This document shows positions 36,608 through 49,947 of a stretch of 64,000 bases of DNA, one piece after another. Made by a program: the position numbers and the translations under genes. Source of the DNA: Scortum barcoo (lineage: Eukaryota > Chordata > Actinopteri > Centrarchiformes > Terapontidae); NCBI GenBank assembly GCA_023238725.1, contig CM041536.1, positions 11,620,271-11,684,270 of the forward strand, read 5' to 3'. A model generated the notes under the pieces. That model was not told where the DNA came from. It saw only the letters and a list, made by a program, of their open reading frames with translations, and did not search any database. Numbering within the stretch: position 1 is the stretch's first letter; each line of letters starts with the position of its first letter.

Positions 36608-37063
36608 CACACTTCTCCTACTCTCCAGCCCTCGTCCGTCAGCTTCCAGGTGAGTAAGATCTTTTTGGATTTTTACCTTCTTTTCTCTCCGTCTTTTCAT
36701 TTAGGTTCAAAGCAATGCACTAAAGTCAGGATGGAGCCAAATCATGATATCCGATTTACATTACACTGGCTGAAGTGGCCACATTGATGTATAGAATTGC
36801 AGGCCTTTGTGTGCCACACAGATGCATTTATTTCTTTCCAGTAAAGTGCAACAGGAATGTTAGATGGTGTTATAAGTCAGGCATGGTCATGCTTAATCAT
36901 GTGCCATGTTACACAGTGGTAACAATGTCCCATCCCTTATCTGCTGTAAGGAAGAAGAGCTGGTATCTCTGCATCTGGAGGAAACTGAGAACCCCCGCCA
37001 CTAACACTGTCTTCACTGTTACACCGTCTGGTCTCAGCTGCGTCCGCAAGATCAGGAGCTAAG

Positions 37064-39182
37064 ATGACTTTCTACGATGACATTTACCCATTCTACGTCC
37101 TACAAAGGACTTCCTTCATCTTCAGTGGCCGCTTGCTCACCGTTATTTTGGTCTTCCTTGTGCTAGCAGCCGGTCTCCTCCTCATTCTGCCGGGGATTCG
37201 AGGGAAGTCGGTGAGTGCAAACCATCAGATAAACTATTACTCACTGCAGTCATATTGCAAAACCTCAGAGTGGTTGTCACCGTCTGCACTTGTTATGGTG
37301 GTTTAAAATAATAACAATGTTGAATTTCAGTGCTTTATTTCAGCTGTCTTGGTCTTCAAAATTTTTCTTCACTCATCAGTGCACCTGAATTAATTGCGAC
37401 TCTGCTCTCTCTCTTTCTATCAGAGGCTGTTCTGGATGTTTAGAATAATTATCAGCTTGTTCATAGGTGTGGTAATAGTGGGTGAGTGGTTTTTTTTTGT
37501 CCTTATCATTGTTGCTGAATAAATAAATAATAAACAGATTTTTTTCCTTTTCGTGCCACCATCATTTACATTTGCATTCCTTCTCGGCAGCGCTCAATTT
37601 TACCAGCGACTGGGCTGAGGCCAGAGTGACCACTAATGCCACCTACAAGTCTTTCAGCAACGCAGTGGTTAACTCTGAGATCGGCTTGCACATCGGCCTG
37701 TACGGCATCAACGTTACACTAAAGGGTGAGTCACTGTTTCTGTTGTTATGTGCACATACACAAGTGTGTACGATACACTTATGTGCTGGCAGCTGTATTG
37801 TTTCAATAGTCTGATAAAATATTGCTCCCTATATATATTCTGTCACAGGAAAAAAAAACTGCAACCCCACTCCGTAGCATAACATGTCAGATTATCTCCA
37901 TCTTTGTCATAGTCTGTTTACATGAATGTGCCCCTCTTTTACCTCTTAGGGAAACCTGTCAGACAGTTCAATGAGACCATTGACTACAATGAGATGTTCA
38001 GCTGGCACGGCACCGTGGATGAAGACTATGAGGAAGCTCTGGAGAAAGGCTTACCCAACCCCATCCTCTACATCGCTGAGAAATTCACCCTGAGCAGCAC
38101 ATGTGGACTCATCTTTCAGTACCGATGCTCCGGACGATACGCCTCTGCAACCCTCTGGTAACACAATAAATAACTGCTTACAAGTTGTATTAATGTATAA
38201 GGTTAGTTTCAGCAGTTGGTTGTTGAAAGTGAAACTTAAAATGGCTGCACACTTTCACAGGACGGCGTTTTGCTGCTGGTTGCTTGCCAATATCCTCTTC
38301 ACCATGCCGGTCATTCTGTACGCCGGGTACATGATGATAGCCACCGCCGCCTTCATCTTCTTCTCCATGGCCTCCTTCTCCACCATCATGAATGTGCCAC
38401 AGTGTGTTTTCTCCATAGGCACCAACTCCTTTGAAACCGGGTACAGCCATTCATTCTGGCTGGCTCTGGCCACAGGTCCGAATGAGAAGCTGCAAATTCA
38501 TTTTAAATATGTTTTACACTGTAAACTTACAAAGCCTTCTGGAGGGTGATTTATACTAACTGGAAATTATTTTTAGGTGTGCTGTGCTCCATCATTGGCA
38601 TTCTGGTGGTGATGTTAAACTTTTTGATACCAGAGAAGATGAAAGAGGCTTTCAGCGTCGGTGTGGACAGTTACGAAGATGATGACGTTTCTTACGGGGA
38701 GGGCTACCTGAATACAGTTTTCCTTGATGGAGTGACAATTTCACCATTGACGTCAAAAAAGTCAGCAGTAAGTTGGTGACACTGAGAGGGTAATGCTTCC
38801 TGACGGTCATTAAAATGACATATTGCTGCTTGTAAATGGATTCGGCATTTGTTTACAAGCAGCAACAGTGCATTATTCATGGTCCTTTTACGCCTATGCT
38901 GGAAAACTTGACTTTGATATACATTTATTGTTGTGAAATACATATTCAAATGTGCAATAAATACAATTCACTTCTACTTTGGAACATTTGAAATATATGA
39001 GCTATGCAATATTCATTTGAGAAATAAAATTAAAATAAAATTGATCACTGCCATTATGGCCGCCACAGCACATATGGCTTACATGTCCTGAATCCTGAGT
39101 GCTGCATCTTCATGTCCATATAGGATTTTTGCTGCTCGCTGACTGTGATTATTTTGTTTCTGTGTTTTAGGAACTTATATGA
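37064..39182 (+). CDS. duoxa: dual oxidase maturation factor
   Basis: ER membrane chaperone needed for Duox folding, ER exit and surface activity. Coding exons: 37064-37210, 37424-37481, 37591-37725, 37950-38157, 38261-38475, 38577-38767, 39171-39182, preceded by a non-coding first exon (about 36608-36649) and a UTR acceptor at 37037. Total 966 bases, 321 aa, close to human DUOXA2 (320) and DUOXA1 (343). It starts MTFYDDIYPFYVLQRTSF. There are five hydrophobic segments: residues about 21-45, 52-70, 185-205, 210-235 and 252-275. The extracellular loop bears NFT, NAT and NVT glycosylation sequons, plus FNETIDYNEMFSWHGT. The last coding exon supplies only ELI and the stop. Which of DUOXA1/DUOXA2 it corresponds to cannot be decided here. 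Confidence 0.94.
38823..38865 (+). other. perfect 14-bp stem hairpin in the last duoxa intron
   Basis: TTGCTGCTTGTAAA (38823-38836) and its exact reverse complement (38852-38865) flank a 15-base loop, about 55 bases downstream of the donor at 38768. Confidence 0.85.
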
Positions 39183-40502
39183 AGCTGTCCAGGTTTCCCT
39201 CAGGGAGCTTTTTCTGGCCATTACTTGAAGATATGTTTGCTGAATGTGTTACAGATGGAGTGACTCATTTCACACCTATTTGAATTATGTACATGAGCCT
39301 GTAAGTATTAAGTGTTAAAAAGGATTTAACTGTAAATAGTAGCACTTGTAAAGTTCACTGTCATGACGCAGTAGTTGTAAGTATAATATATGAAGTTGTA
39401 TGGGATCCATACAATGTGTATATATACTGATTAATATGGATTATAGGTCTGTCATTGTTTTTTCACTTGAAATGAAAGATGTGAGAAAATAATTGTTAGT
39501 TTGATATTGATTACTTTGATGAGCACACGTGCATTACCATGGCAACAGCATGAGGTTTAAATTCTGATAGCTTCAGAGCTGTGTCATTGGTTGAAGTAGC
39601 CTCCTATCACTGAGATCCAAATAAATGTGAAAACACGAGAGGAGGAATGAATACCACACAGCTTGTTTAAGTACAACTGATTCATCTCTGATGCAGGCAA
39701 ATGCACTTCATGTATGTAAGTCTGTATGTCTATAAATACTTCTCTGCAGTAACACCTCAATAAACTAAAAACAAAACAAACAACAAGCATTCAGCAGTGA
39801 GATTGTATTCTTAGTGTGTCATAACATTACATTCATTCAGTAATGTATATTTCAATACATTCTTGTACTGTACGCTCCGGTAAAGGTAATGATCACCCAT
39901 ACTGTACGTCTTTGAAAAGTAGGTGTGTCTTTGGCCTTCAGCATCCCCATAATACACATAGTTCAGTGCCTCTGTACAGCATATTATTATTTTCTTTTAA
40001 TACTTCATGTAATAGATTATCATGTCAGATTGAGAATGAATCCCTGGTCAGTAATTCCTCATAATAACATGCATATACTGTAGGAGTAATATGGCCTTTC
40101 CAACCAAGTCCTTGAGTAATCCAAAGTATTTACAGTAGAAGTACATTTTGAAACTCCATACACATTATAAAAATGACTAAATAAAAAATAAATGTACTAA
40201 TTTATCTCTTCATAAGAAAATAATCATGACCTTAAAGCTACTTCTCTTCGACACCAGAAACTCACGTACAGTACTACAGACAAAGTATTCACATTGTAAG
40301 GCCATTATGACAATGTAATTCAAGATAAAACCTGAAAATGAGAACTGGATGTTCTTTACATCATTGCAACAAGAGGCCGAAAAAATAAAATGATAGAAAA
40401 ATAAATTCTCCTCGTCCCACTGAGCCACCCGTTCGTCACCCGTCCGTCATCTCCACACAGCCAGACATGCAGAGCTACAGTGGGCTGATCCATGCAGGGT
40501 CT
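39183..40502. other. duoxa 3' UTR and convergent intergenic gap to apba2
   Basis: duoxa (plus) and apba2 (minus) end towards each other across 1.3 kb. AT-rich; apart from likely 3' UTRs and polyadenylation motifs nothing recognisable. Confidence 0.5.
39759..39764 (+). other. candidate duoxa polyadenylation signal
   Basis: AATAAA about 580 bases after the duoxa stop. An earlier AATAAA at 39618-39623 is an alternative. Confidence 0.35.
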
Positions 40503-43500
40503 CTATATGTAGATTGGCGTCTCCTGTCCCGTCAGCAGTCTGAACATCACAGCAGGCATCGTCTTCATGTTGATCTGGCAGAAAGGGGGGCGGCGGGGAC
40601 GATTACACAGTCAACTCAAGAGCCCATTTATAGAGGCACAGTCGTAATCACATCACTTGAATCTGGGCCTAATTTACTCCCTTCTGTGCCACCGGAGAGA
40701 CAGAAGAGTCCTTGGTTCCATTACTGACAAATAATAAGCTTTTATGGCTTTAGTGGAGATATATACTGGGGCAAATTGGGAAAACACACAAACACAAAAT
40801 CACCGCATGTTAACAGATGGTGAAATTTGTAGTAAGTAATGGGGACCAAGAGTGGCTGATAAAGAAAAATTGTCCAAAGGTAACAAAATGTGCTTTCCAT
40901 CACCTCCCCTTGTTTATTAAAGTGTAAAAACAACACCACAACAACAACATGGTTTTATGGGAGTTATGTGTCGGAGTATTTCCTGGGCCAGCACAATGAC
41001 TGTCTGTCATGTTGTCACTGTAAGGCCGCCAGGGCCGCAGGAGAAACTCCAGGAAGTCACTGCTCCTTGAGAAAAAAAAATACAGTGTAACATACAGGGG
41101 TGTATGTACAAAAGTACATACACCCCCATAAAACCACAACTTGTTGTTTTTGCACTTCAGGTTTCAAACAATCAAAATATCAAGGGTTAATTAATGAGCT
41201 TTATAGCTGCTGGTAGGCAAATTTTGTTACCTCTAGTAACAGGCTAGTTGCTTTGTTTCCAGTCTTTATGCTAAGCTAAGCTAACTGGCCGGTGGTTGTA
41301 GCTTAACATTTACCGTACAGACAATCAGAGCAGTGATCATTTGTGTATCTGCCTTAAGGAAATAAAGTAAAGTTGACAGTGGACGATGAATAGACTGAGA
41401 AATTACTTGATTTCTGGCTGTCACCCCTCTGCTGCACTACTGACATGTCATCTAACTTTCTTTTGCATAAAGATTGACATATTTAACTGTGCCTTTTTCA
41501 TCAAGAACTTGTTACTGATTTTATTTATTGATCAAATCTTTGCTGTACACTGTATCAAACAATACGAGCCTGAAACTGACCCCAGACTGATCTAATCTAA
41601 GTATATCTTTAAAAGACCTCTATGGTGCAGTGATTTGTGTGGTGCACTAATCTGTGAAAATTGCCATCTTGTGGCATGAGGAGTTCTTACCTCACCCACT
41701 GAGACAGACAGGGTTTGAACAATCTTCTCATGTGCCATGGCAACAACACTCTGACCGTTTATTTCAATGATTCTGTGTCCAACACGAACCCCGCCTCGCT
41801 CAGCTATGCCACCTCGCATTAGACTGCAGATCTGAGGATGTGAGAAAGACACTTGTATGTGTAGCTGCATCATATATTACCAAGCCTCGCCCAACCATTC
41901 ATTTTCAGCCTCAACCTAGAGTTTAGTGTCATGCTTCATACCAACAAGGGCTCACTCACAATGCCGTTCTGCACGCTGAAACCAAGCTGGAACTTGAGAT
42001 CAGGTCTCTTGATGAGGACGGTGGTGACAGGAGGACAGCTCACAATACTCAGCTTTACCTTCACCTGATTCTTCAGACCCTGCACCATGTCGAACAAATA
42101 TAAAGACACAATGATGTCATTTCAAAGGATAAGTGGTGACATTTTTTATTGTCGTCAAAACCCATGACAAGACCAAATCAATGTATTCATGAATGCATTC
42201 ATTTAACAAATACAGGTTTCCTTACAGCTTTACCTGTAGCCAAAGCCTGATATAGTTTATTCCAGAAACATATTGAAAACATGGGAGCTGTTTCTTTTGA
42301 TTTGACCTTATATACATTGATCTGCTAAGTATTTACTAATGCACCAAATCTAAGGCCACAAATCTGTGACAAGTCTGCAACAAATCCAATATTTATGAGT
42401 AATATTTGCTAGGACAGGCTATTATATAGTTTTTTTTAATGAATACATACATTTTTTACGCATTTTTAAAAATATCAGTAGGAACCAATGGGCCTGAGGG
42501 TCAAGGGCCGCAGTCTGGCTGTATAGACTAAAAAACATTGGCAGCCTTAACCTTTGATGTTTTGTTATTGGTTTTATGAGCTGTTTCAGTTTCTTACTAC
42601 ATGATTGTGTGGATGAAACAACTCGCTGAGGATGTTGTGCCTTCATTACTAAATAAAAAAAAATATTAATTAATCAATGTTTTGTCTCTCTACTTAACCC
42701 TTTTGAGGGTCACCAGAGGCTTCAGCTTATCTTACTAGAAAGCAGGGGGAGACCTACAGGACACCAGCCCATCACAGGTCTTACAGAGATACTCGAATCT
42801 ACAAGCAAGTTAGAGTCTCCAGTTTAGCTGACCAGGAAGTTTTTGCAGTGCGCCCACAAAGAAATGGAGACAGATAGTTGAGGTGACACTGCCAACCACC
42901 AAGCAATTGTGCGATTCCACGACTCAAATATTTCCTTATCTAAGTGAAGACTGAATGAAACACTGAATATGTAAAAACCTGAAGTGTCTGATATGCTCTG
43001 TACCTTGATGATGCCCTGACAGGTGGCAAGTGGCAGCCCCACCAGGCTGGTGTCATTGATGGACATAATCTGGTCCCCAACACTGAGTTTTCCAGAGCGA
43101 GCTGCAGGGCCGCTGTTGAGCATACTGGCCAGGATAACGGTGGGCAGGATGGAGCCCCAACCAGACTCCACAATCACCACACCGAGGCTCTCCCCTTTTT
43201 GCTTCTCCACATACAGCTGGAACGCAAAAAAAGGCATTTCTTAATCCTTTTAAAGCACATTTTGAATTTCACATGCAGTGGTTTAGAAGATTTATGAGAT
43301 TCAGGTACAGCCATTTATGTTGGGGGGAATCCATCAGTCATCATCCACAATTCACCTGCAGCCAAATAAAAAGTGTCACACCTCTTTACAGTTGTCTGAG
43401 TTTGAGAAATGGACGAGGTCATCGTGGTACATTTCCTGGGAGTTGATGATGTCACTGTATTGTTTCTGGCTCAAGTCGGTGGGGTTGATGCCGTTGGCTC

Positions 43501-46500
43501 GCAGGAATTCTCTGTACGCCACGCTAAAAGCCTGACCGATGGACTGTGCAATGAGCTGTGCCTGTGGGAAGGGGAGCGTTTGGGGAAAACTACTCAGCAG
43601 AAAGGCTATCCCAGTTGACAACAGCAAGGAGGTGAGAAAGATCACAATGGTTTGAGTGACTGCGGCACATCTAAAGCAAAACTTGTAAAGTATGAACTCA
43701 GACAAACGTGTACAATTAAACAAAGACTTACATCCTCTGACTCAAAGACATAGCAGATCATCCTGTACTGACTCTTCCCATCGCTTGGAGAGTCGGGGGA
43801 TTCTGAGAAATCCTCAGATGAGGCCTGAGACATGCGCCTCCTTGCCATCAGAACCACAATACTGCCAATGTCGGCGATATAGGAGATGGTACGCAAGGCA
43901 CTGTCCATCATTGTCTCCTGTGTGGGGCGAAAAATCATTATTCATTAGGTCTGAAAATAGATTCACCACGATGATTAAACGCAAAATGGAAGATGAATCA
44001 ACACACAAAGATCTAAGAGTTGCTAACCTGCGTGTCAGCATTCAGCACTTTGACAGCTTTAGTGGAGATGAACAGGTCAACTTCTGTCATCATTTGAGAG
44101 TCTTCATCTTGGCTCTTTGAAATAAACACCACAGTGTGTTTATCAGACATTTCATATTCCTGCACTTTCATGTCACAATGAAAACTGAGCTCATTATCAG
44201 AACACTAACGAGATCAGATGAGCACAAAAGAGATGCAACAGCACCACCATGTGGCAAGAAAATGACTCTGCTGCATGGGTTAAATTAGTCAGCTGGCAAT
44301 TCAGGTACATATACACTTAAAATTGCATTAATTCATTGAAATCTTAAGTAAAAGGCACTGTGTGAGCACAAGCCAGTGCTGAACAAGTGCCTTGCTGTTA
44401 CGCCCAGAGACATCAATTTCGATTCTTAAACCTGCAAACACGGGCTCAGGTTTATAGGTCTGTGTCTCTGTTAGTTTAATGGCTAAAGCGTAAAAGGCTG
44501 CTTGTCTAATGGCAAAAATCCTTACTTTCTAATCAGGTTCTCCTGGACGCAAGGCTAATGTGTATGCCAAATCTCTCTGAAATCTGTTCCTACATTTTTC
44601 ACACAGGAACAGGAAGAAAACGTACAGTAACCTCTTTGGCAGACTCGAATATTTAAAAAACAAATCAATGGATGTTAACAGTATTTACCTTGATACGACT
44701 GACGGCTTCATGGGCCTGGGACATGCGGACAGACTTGGATGGATTTTTATCAGACAACACCTGAGTGCAGCCAAGGTAGTTAGCAGCAAAGATGATCCCG
44801 TCAATAAGATCTTCTGGCTCACAGGGACCTGGGACTATGCGGCAAAGCAAAAGTCTCTTATTATAAAGCATCTTAATGGGCTGCAAAGAATCATGAAAGC
44901 TGTGAAATGTTAGATTCCTCTGAGATAATTACCATCTTCAAAGCTGGGGAAAGCAGCAGCTTCCTGTGTTTTCTTTAAAAGAAATAAACATAACAATAAA
45001 TTAGACTTGAAAAACTATTTGATGGTAATAATACTTGAATAGACATGTCAGCCATACAGTTATAAAAGCTTCCCCTAAACTTTAGAGTCAGCTACAAAAA
45101 AAACAAATTATAAAGAAAAGTGATCACCTTGGTTGTGTCGTTCTCCTCTGCGGGGACGAGCTCTGGACACTGAGGCCTCCTTTGCTGCTCCTGGACATCC
45201 TCGGGTATCGCAGCTGTGCTCGGCTTCTCACCCTGTGGTAATCAAACATCTGCTTTAACTTGGGCGGGCTTTCTTTTTTTCCGGTGTATATGATAAGCCC
45301 ACGCGGAAAAGGTGATAATACATGCAATTAAATTCTTAGTTAATACATTCAGGTACACTGTGATGGTAGAAGGTGCAGAAACGTGAACAAACACAGTCCA
45401 CAGGGGATGGGATCTGACAAAGACCTGCCCTATTTGTATTGGTTACCTGCTGGGGTTTCTCTGGCCGTCTCTGCCTCTCCTCAAGAGGCTCCCTCTGTTG
45501 CTCGGGTGTGTGATGAGGTGCCAAGGATGGATTGATAACCCTGGGTTCACTTTCCCGGCTGTTAGCAGAGGAGGGGCTGGGTCTGGGAACAGGAGGGGCC
45601 TCTCTGCGAGGCTGGGCCTTCTGAGCGTCGGCAGGCGACTGAGCATGGGAATGACGAGGTGGTGGAGGAGGATGTGGCTTACTGGAACCAGACTTAGCTT
45701 TGGTCCGCACGACGACCTTTTTGCAGTCCTTTGACGAGGCCTTTGGACGCTGCTCAGTGTTGTTGGTCGGGCATCCTTTGATCCCAGAGACAACATGCTC
45801 TGTGTCCTCCCCTGTTCCCCTCCTCCCTCGTCCTTTACCCTGCCTCTCTTTCTCCTTTGAGCCCACTTGAGATGGCTCACTCTTCTTACTGGCTCCTGGG
45901 ACATTATGGTTTCTTGCAACTCGAGTGTCATCTTCTCTTTCCCTTTCCTCGCCTCCCTTTCTAATTTGTTCGTTCTCATTGTCCTGACAAAGGTTTGGAA
46001 CACTGTTCTGTGTCTCCTCTAAATCCTCTATGAACTTGGCCCCATCTAGCACCTCTTCTATTTCATCTCCGTCACTGAAGAAGAACCTGTTCTCCTGGCC
46101 CTTCTCCACCTCCCTCTCTGCTTCATCTCCAGCAACTGGAGCACAATGTGACCTGAAGCGATGGCCCGTCTTTTGAGGCTTAGCGTCTGATTGCGATCCC
46201 TCACATATTTCAGTGCCACGACGAGGCCTGGGATTGAACTGATCGGGGGCACTGCTGTTCTCATTAATATTATCACCTACTGCATGCTTTATATAGCCAC
46301 CGTCCTCAGGACAGTACTGTTTGTAGTACCTCATGTCCACTACCCCCTCTCTGTTTAAATGCAGCACCTCGTCATAGTCCTGCTCCACATCAGAGCCCAC
46401 GTTGTCGTACTCAGAGCAGGTGTCCTCCATGTCCTCAGGACTCGGGTCACAACTCATGTAATAGTGGCTTGCAGGGACAGGAGGAGTCAGCTGGTCATCG

Positions 46501-46637
46501 GTGTCATCCTCCAAGGTACACTTCACCAAACCTTGCTGCTCTTCGTGACTCTGTTTATTGAGTCCTGGACCAGGGCACGGTGGACGGCTGGGAGCCAATA
46601 TTTTGGAAATGGTTCCTGGCCTCTTTCCATGAGCCAT
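40503..46637 (-). CDS. apba2: amyloid-beta precursor protein-binding family A member 2 (Mint2/X11-beta)
   Basis: Neuronal adaptor that binds the APP cytoplasmic tail through a PTB domain and synaptic partners through tandem PDZ domains. Coding exons: 46637-45447, 45232-45128, 44972-44933, 44834-44689, 44114-44028, 43917-43732, 43561-43382, 43216-43004, 42079-41960, 41831-41691, 40574-40503. Total 2,481 bases, 826 aa (human APBA2 749). Residues 1-445 are acidic/low complexity, with the family hallmark YYKQYCPEDGGYI. PTB is about 447-640 (VPGPCEPEDLIDGIIFAANY, RTISYIADIGSIVVLMARRR). PDZ1 is about 648-735 (GDQIMSIN) and PDZ2 about 740-815 (GIAERGGVRVGHRIIEING). It ends RLLTGQETPIYI, matching Mint2 better than Mint1. 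The basic linker encoded between VSRIK and MTEVDLF in mammals is missing in this model. Confidence 0.93.
41185..41335 (+). repeat. dispersed fish repeat copy in an apba2 intron
   Basis: Carries GGGTTAATTAATGAGCTTTA, TTGTTTCCAGTCTTTATGCT followed by AAGCTAAGCTAAC, and TTACCGTACAGAC. Same family as the copies at 83, 24601 and 63455. Confidence 0.6.
42700..42830 (+). mobile_element. degenerate L2-type LINE tail in an apba2 intron
   Basis: GGGTCACCAGAGGC, then GACACCAGCCCATCACAGG and AGTTAGAGTCTCCAGTTTA match the order of the fuller copy at 1692-1970. Confidence 0.4.
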
Positions 46638-49170
46638 AACTGGCCCTGTAAGCCCACTACCCTCAACCCTGTGAATTAATAGATAACCAAAATTAGATTT
46701 TTGAGATGCTTCTACTATGCTCTCTGTAAATTTTCATTTGATGTCTTGAACTGCCCATTCACACTCGCTACAGTCTCCTTCTGTCTTCATTTTTTAAAGT
46801 ACTACCAAAAGAAAACATCATGTCAGATTTCCTCACTGGAACCAATATACTGTAGTTATGCTGTCACAGGTTATGCCTCTCCATCTTATCCATAAATACA
46901 CAAACTATTTGGAATCAATTTCAGCAACAATACAAAGTCTTGTTTATTTTGTAAGCTAGACAGAAGAAGATACAACCCAACAACACATTCCCAGAGGGTC
47001 TCTCAAGCGCTTCACACTATACCAGATTTAAATAGCATATGATCAAAGATTCTTTTCCACACTTGCAGAAACATTTGGATTGAGATCCCCTGTTACATCA
47101 GAGCAAATATCTCTGTTTCACACGTTAAATGAACGCAGAAACAATCCATACTTCAATCACACACAGCAGCCACTGCTTAAAGTCATAATAACGTGCATCC
47201 GTCTATTATTTCTACACCCACATGCCCCGTCTCGGTCCCTTTGTCTTTGGTGACTGCTGATGTTGTTTGTTATCTGTCATCTTGCTTTGGTGTGTCTGCT
47301 TTAATTTTGTCTTGACGTCCTGCAGAACAGGAAAACTGTTTCAAGTGAGTCAGTGGCATGAGATGTTTTTCTTATGTAAAATCAGTCTGTACTTAACACA
47401 GACCCTCACTTACAATAATGTGGTTTGTGTGGATGCCAGATTTGTGATCCATGACTTGTGTCCACTGAGGAAACCATTTGTGGAAACAACAATACGTCAT
47501 TCTTTGACATCTGAATGGCATCTCTGTTTGCTGTGAACAAAGGCAAACATGTAATGTGTATGAGCACATGAACAGTTAATACTACAGTTCAATAAGAATC
47601 CAAATGCAGGTGGTGGAAAATCTATTTCTACTCTGTTTCTTTAGTGTTTTTAAGTTGTTTAAGAAGCAAAACAATGACACAAATAAAAGATACCAATCAC
47701 AACACTGTTATACTAAATCAAACATGGTCAGACAGTACTATAGAGTTGAAAGAATTAGTCAGTTAACCAATTTATGGATGAGTAGACTGACAGAAAATTA
47801 ATCTGCATTACTTTTAGAAATAATAAATAATAGAATTAAGTCATTTTTTCCAAAATACATTGGTTAAAGACTCTCAAATGTAAATATCTTGGGTTTTATG
47901 ATAGTTATTTTTTGGTTTTTGTTTTAAACCAAAAAAGAGTTTCCAAATTGTCACAGTTGGCTCTGGGAAAATGTGATGGGCATTTTTAAAATCTATTTTT
48001 TGGCATTCTTCAGACCAAAGGATTAATCGATTAATCAAGAAGACAAATGGTAGATTGACTGATAATGAATAATTGTCAATTGCGGCCTTATGAGACTCCA
48101 AAAATATGACACCAACATATAGATTTTACAAAGAGAATTCAAAAGACAAACACAAATCCTTTAAATTGTACGTACATTGCACATTCATTAGGACCAAAAC
48201 GGTGATCTAGAGTGACCATTCTCATTGAGACCTTGTGAAATTCCCTGAGATGTGATAACGGTGCTCTGGGTGTGGAAATAAAGGCTCTGATTAGCCCTGA
48301 ACCTACTGGTGCTGTGATACTGCCCACAGTGGAGATACTGACACCCGCCCAGTCCAAACATGTCAACACCCTCCTGAAAACCAGTGCGCTGCTTGTGCTT
48401 GGACATTTCGGGTTCAACACAGCGGACACAATAAACCCCAGCCGGTCACAGTGTTGATCAGAGGAGATTATGGTATTACGAGCACAAATCCCCCCCTCCA
48501 CACACACACACACACACACACACACATCACACACACTCCAGATGAGCTCAGATACAGTACGCCACGCGGACCTAATCATGACCTCTCCATGGTGCTGAAG
48601 CGCTAATTAAAAACAACGGGCTTCGTGCTGGATTTGAGGTGTCGGCGTTAGAGATTTCACGCCCTGCCCTTGGCGTATTTGTGTGTGTGTGTGTGCCTGT
48701 GTGTATGTGTTTTTTTTTTAGAAAGCCATTACGCTGAAGTTTTGCCGCAGCTGCAGGAGTGGTTGTTGTGGTCGCTCCGCTTTCCCCACAAGTGGACACC
48801 GCATTCCCATCAGCTCAAATATCAATAACATAATCGGATATGTGCTTCCCCTCACCGCCCCCCCCCCCTCCTGCAGCATATAGCACATAAGTGATGCACT
48901 GCCTCCACACACACACACACACACTATGCTGGTTTCACCATCTGGATGCATTATTATCCTGCTGCTGCATTTCACATCGACCTTGATTTGAAGCATCGAG
49001 ACTGCACCACGCTGACATCCAGCTCCTGGGCTGCTGCTGAAGCAGGAGGAGCACATCCAGCATTGTCTCCGGCGCTGCTATGAGAGGCCTTGATGCATCT
49101 CTAAAAGACCATAATTTTATATATGCATGTATATAGAGACAGATTTGAGCATGTAGTAATGCTGTGTGGC
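46638..49170. other. apba2 5' intron/upstream region without coding exons
   Basis: No coding exon recognised. Holds a dispersed repeat with ATTAATCGATTAATC-like sequence (about 47790-48090), CA/GT runs at 48498-48525, 48680-48694 and 48908-48923, and a C run near 48860. Confidence 0.5.
47790..48090 (-). repeat. dispersed repeat with AATCGATTAATC core
   Basis: Contains GGATTAATCGATTAATCAAG and GATAATGAATAATTGTCAAT near one end. Related copies lie at about 55770-56030 and 59160-59500. A common fish type resembling non-autonomous DNA elements; exact class not known to me. Confidence 0.45.
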
Positions 49171-49176
49171 ACTTAC

Positions 49177-49260
49177 CAACATCAGCCCTGCCGGCGGCCC
49201 TCCCTGTAAAACGCCCGTGTGCCGATCAGATCAGATTGCTCTCCGGAATGGTGATTTTTG
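49177..49260 (-). other. candidate non-coding first exon of apba2
   Basis: A consensus GTTG|GTAAGT donor on the minus strand at 49176-49171 follows a GC-rich segment (49178-49225), 2.5 kb upstream of the apba2 ATG. It would place the apba2 start divergent from fan1 with about 0.5 kb between them. The 5' limit is a guess and the partner acceptor upstream of 46637 was not fixed. Confidence 0.35.
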
Positions 49261-49426
49261 AATAAAAGCCGCACAGCAGCCCAGGAACCTGTGTAGAAAA
49301 TACACCTCCCCCCAACATCATCATCATGTGCTCACCGCCCTGTCCCCCAACAAATAACACAGCGAGAGGCACAATCAAAGAAACCTCCAAAGAACCAGCC
49401 AACATCATTTTTGATCTAAAGCATTT

Positions 49427-49450
49427 AAATTAAATTAAATTAAATTAAAT
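49427..49450. repeat. AAATT pentamer run
   Basis: Five tandem copies of the pentamer between apba2 and fan1. Confidence 0.8.
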
Positions 49451-49679
49451 GTCTTATATTGTATTATTTCCATTCTTATGTATGCAGGCGACATTTAGGT
49501 CGCAAAAGCGCTTTATTAACGTTTATTTTCATTTAAAACATGAAAAATATTCTAAATGTACAATAGTTTTTTTATTATTATTTATTTTATTACCTTTTTG
49601 CATTAGAGTGGTTGAGATAACATCGATGCAACTGTGATCGATTACTTCCTCCTGAAAACCGATCAGCGCTCCGCTGGTC

Positions 49680-49730
49680 GAGCCTGAGGAGCGGGATTGT
49701 TTTTAATCTGCTACTGCACGAGATTTGCCG
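49680..49730 (+). other. probable fan1 5' UTR exon end and promoter area
   Basis: GATTTGCCG|GTATGT gives a plausible donor at 49731. An acceptor CTAAG at about 49864 would join it to the first coding exon. No TATA box seen; the surrounding 49.2-49.7 kb is the likely two-way promoter with apba2. Confidence 0.35.
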
Positions 49731-49947
49731 GTATGTTTTCTTACATTTCGCACCGTTTACAGTATTTATGTGAGTGTTTTTGGTGTTTATCTAACGCATG
49801 CGTAAAGCACCAAAGGCTACAAATGTGTGACGCTTTAAAATCAAGTGTTTCCCTCTGAGCTAAGTCAGCGTTACAGTGAGCTAATCAGTGCCAAAGACAG
49901 AGCATGCAACAAAGAGGAGCCTCTTTTCCTGCATCATCTCCTGCACC

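Noticed and set aside
45443..46003. 186-codon minus-strand frame overlapping apba2 exon 1
   Set aside because: Shadow frame of the long apba2 first coding exon; the Arg/Ser-rich translation is an artefact of codon bias.
48139..48579. 146-codon minus-strand frame near apba2's upstream region
   Set aside because: Crosses a CA repeat and shows no family similarity or splice logic.
49888..49947. Upstream in-frame ATG of fan1 as the true start
   Set aside because: The added 20 residues have no counterpart in FAN1, while the ATG at 49948 has a better context and matches the family's MSE start.
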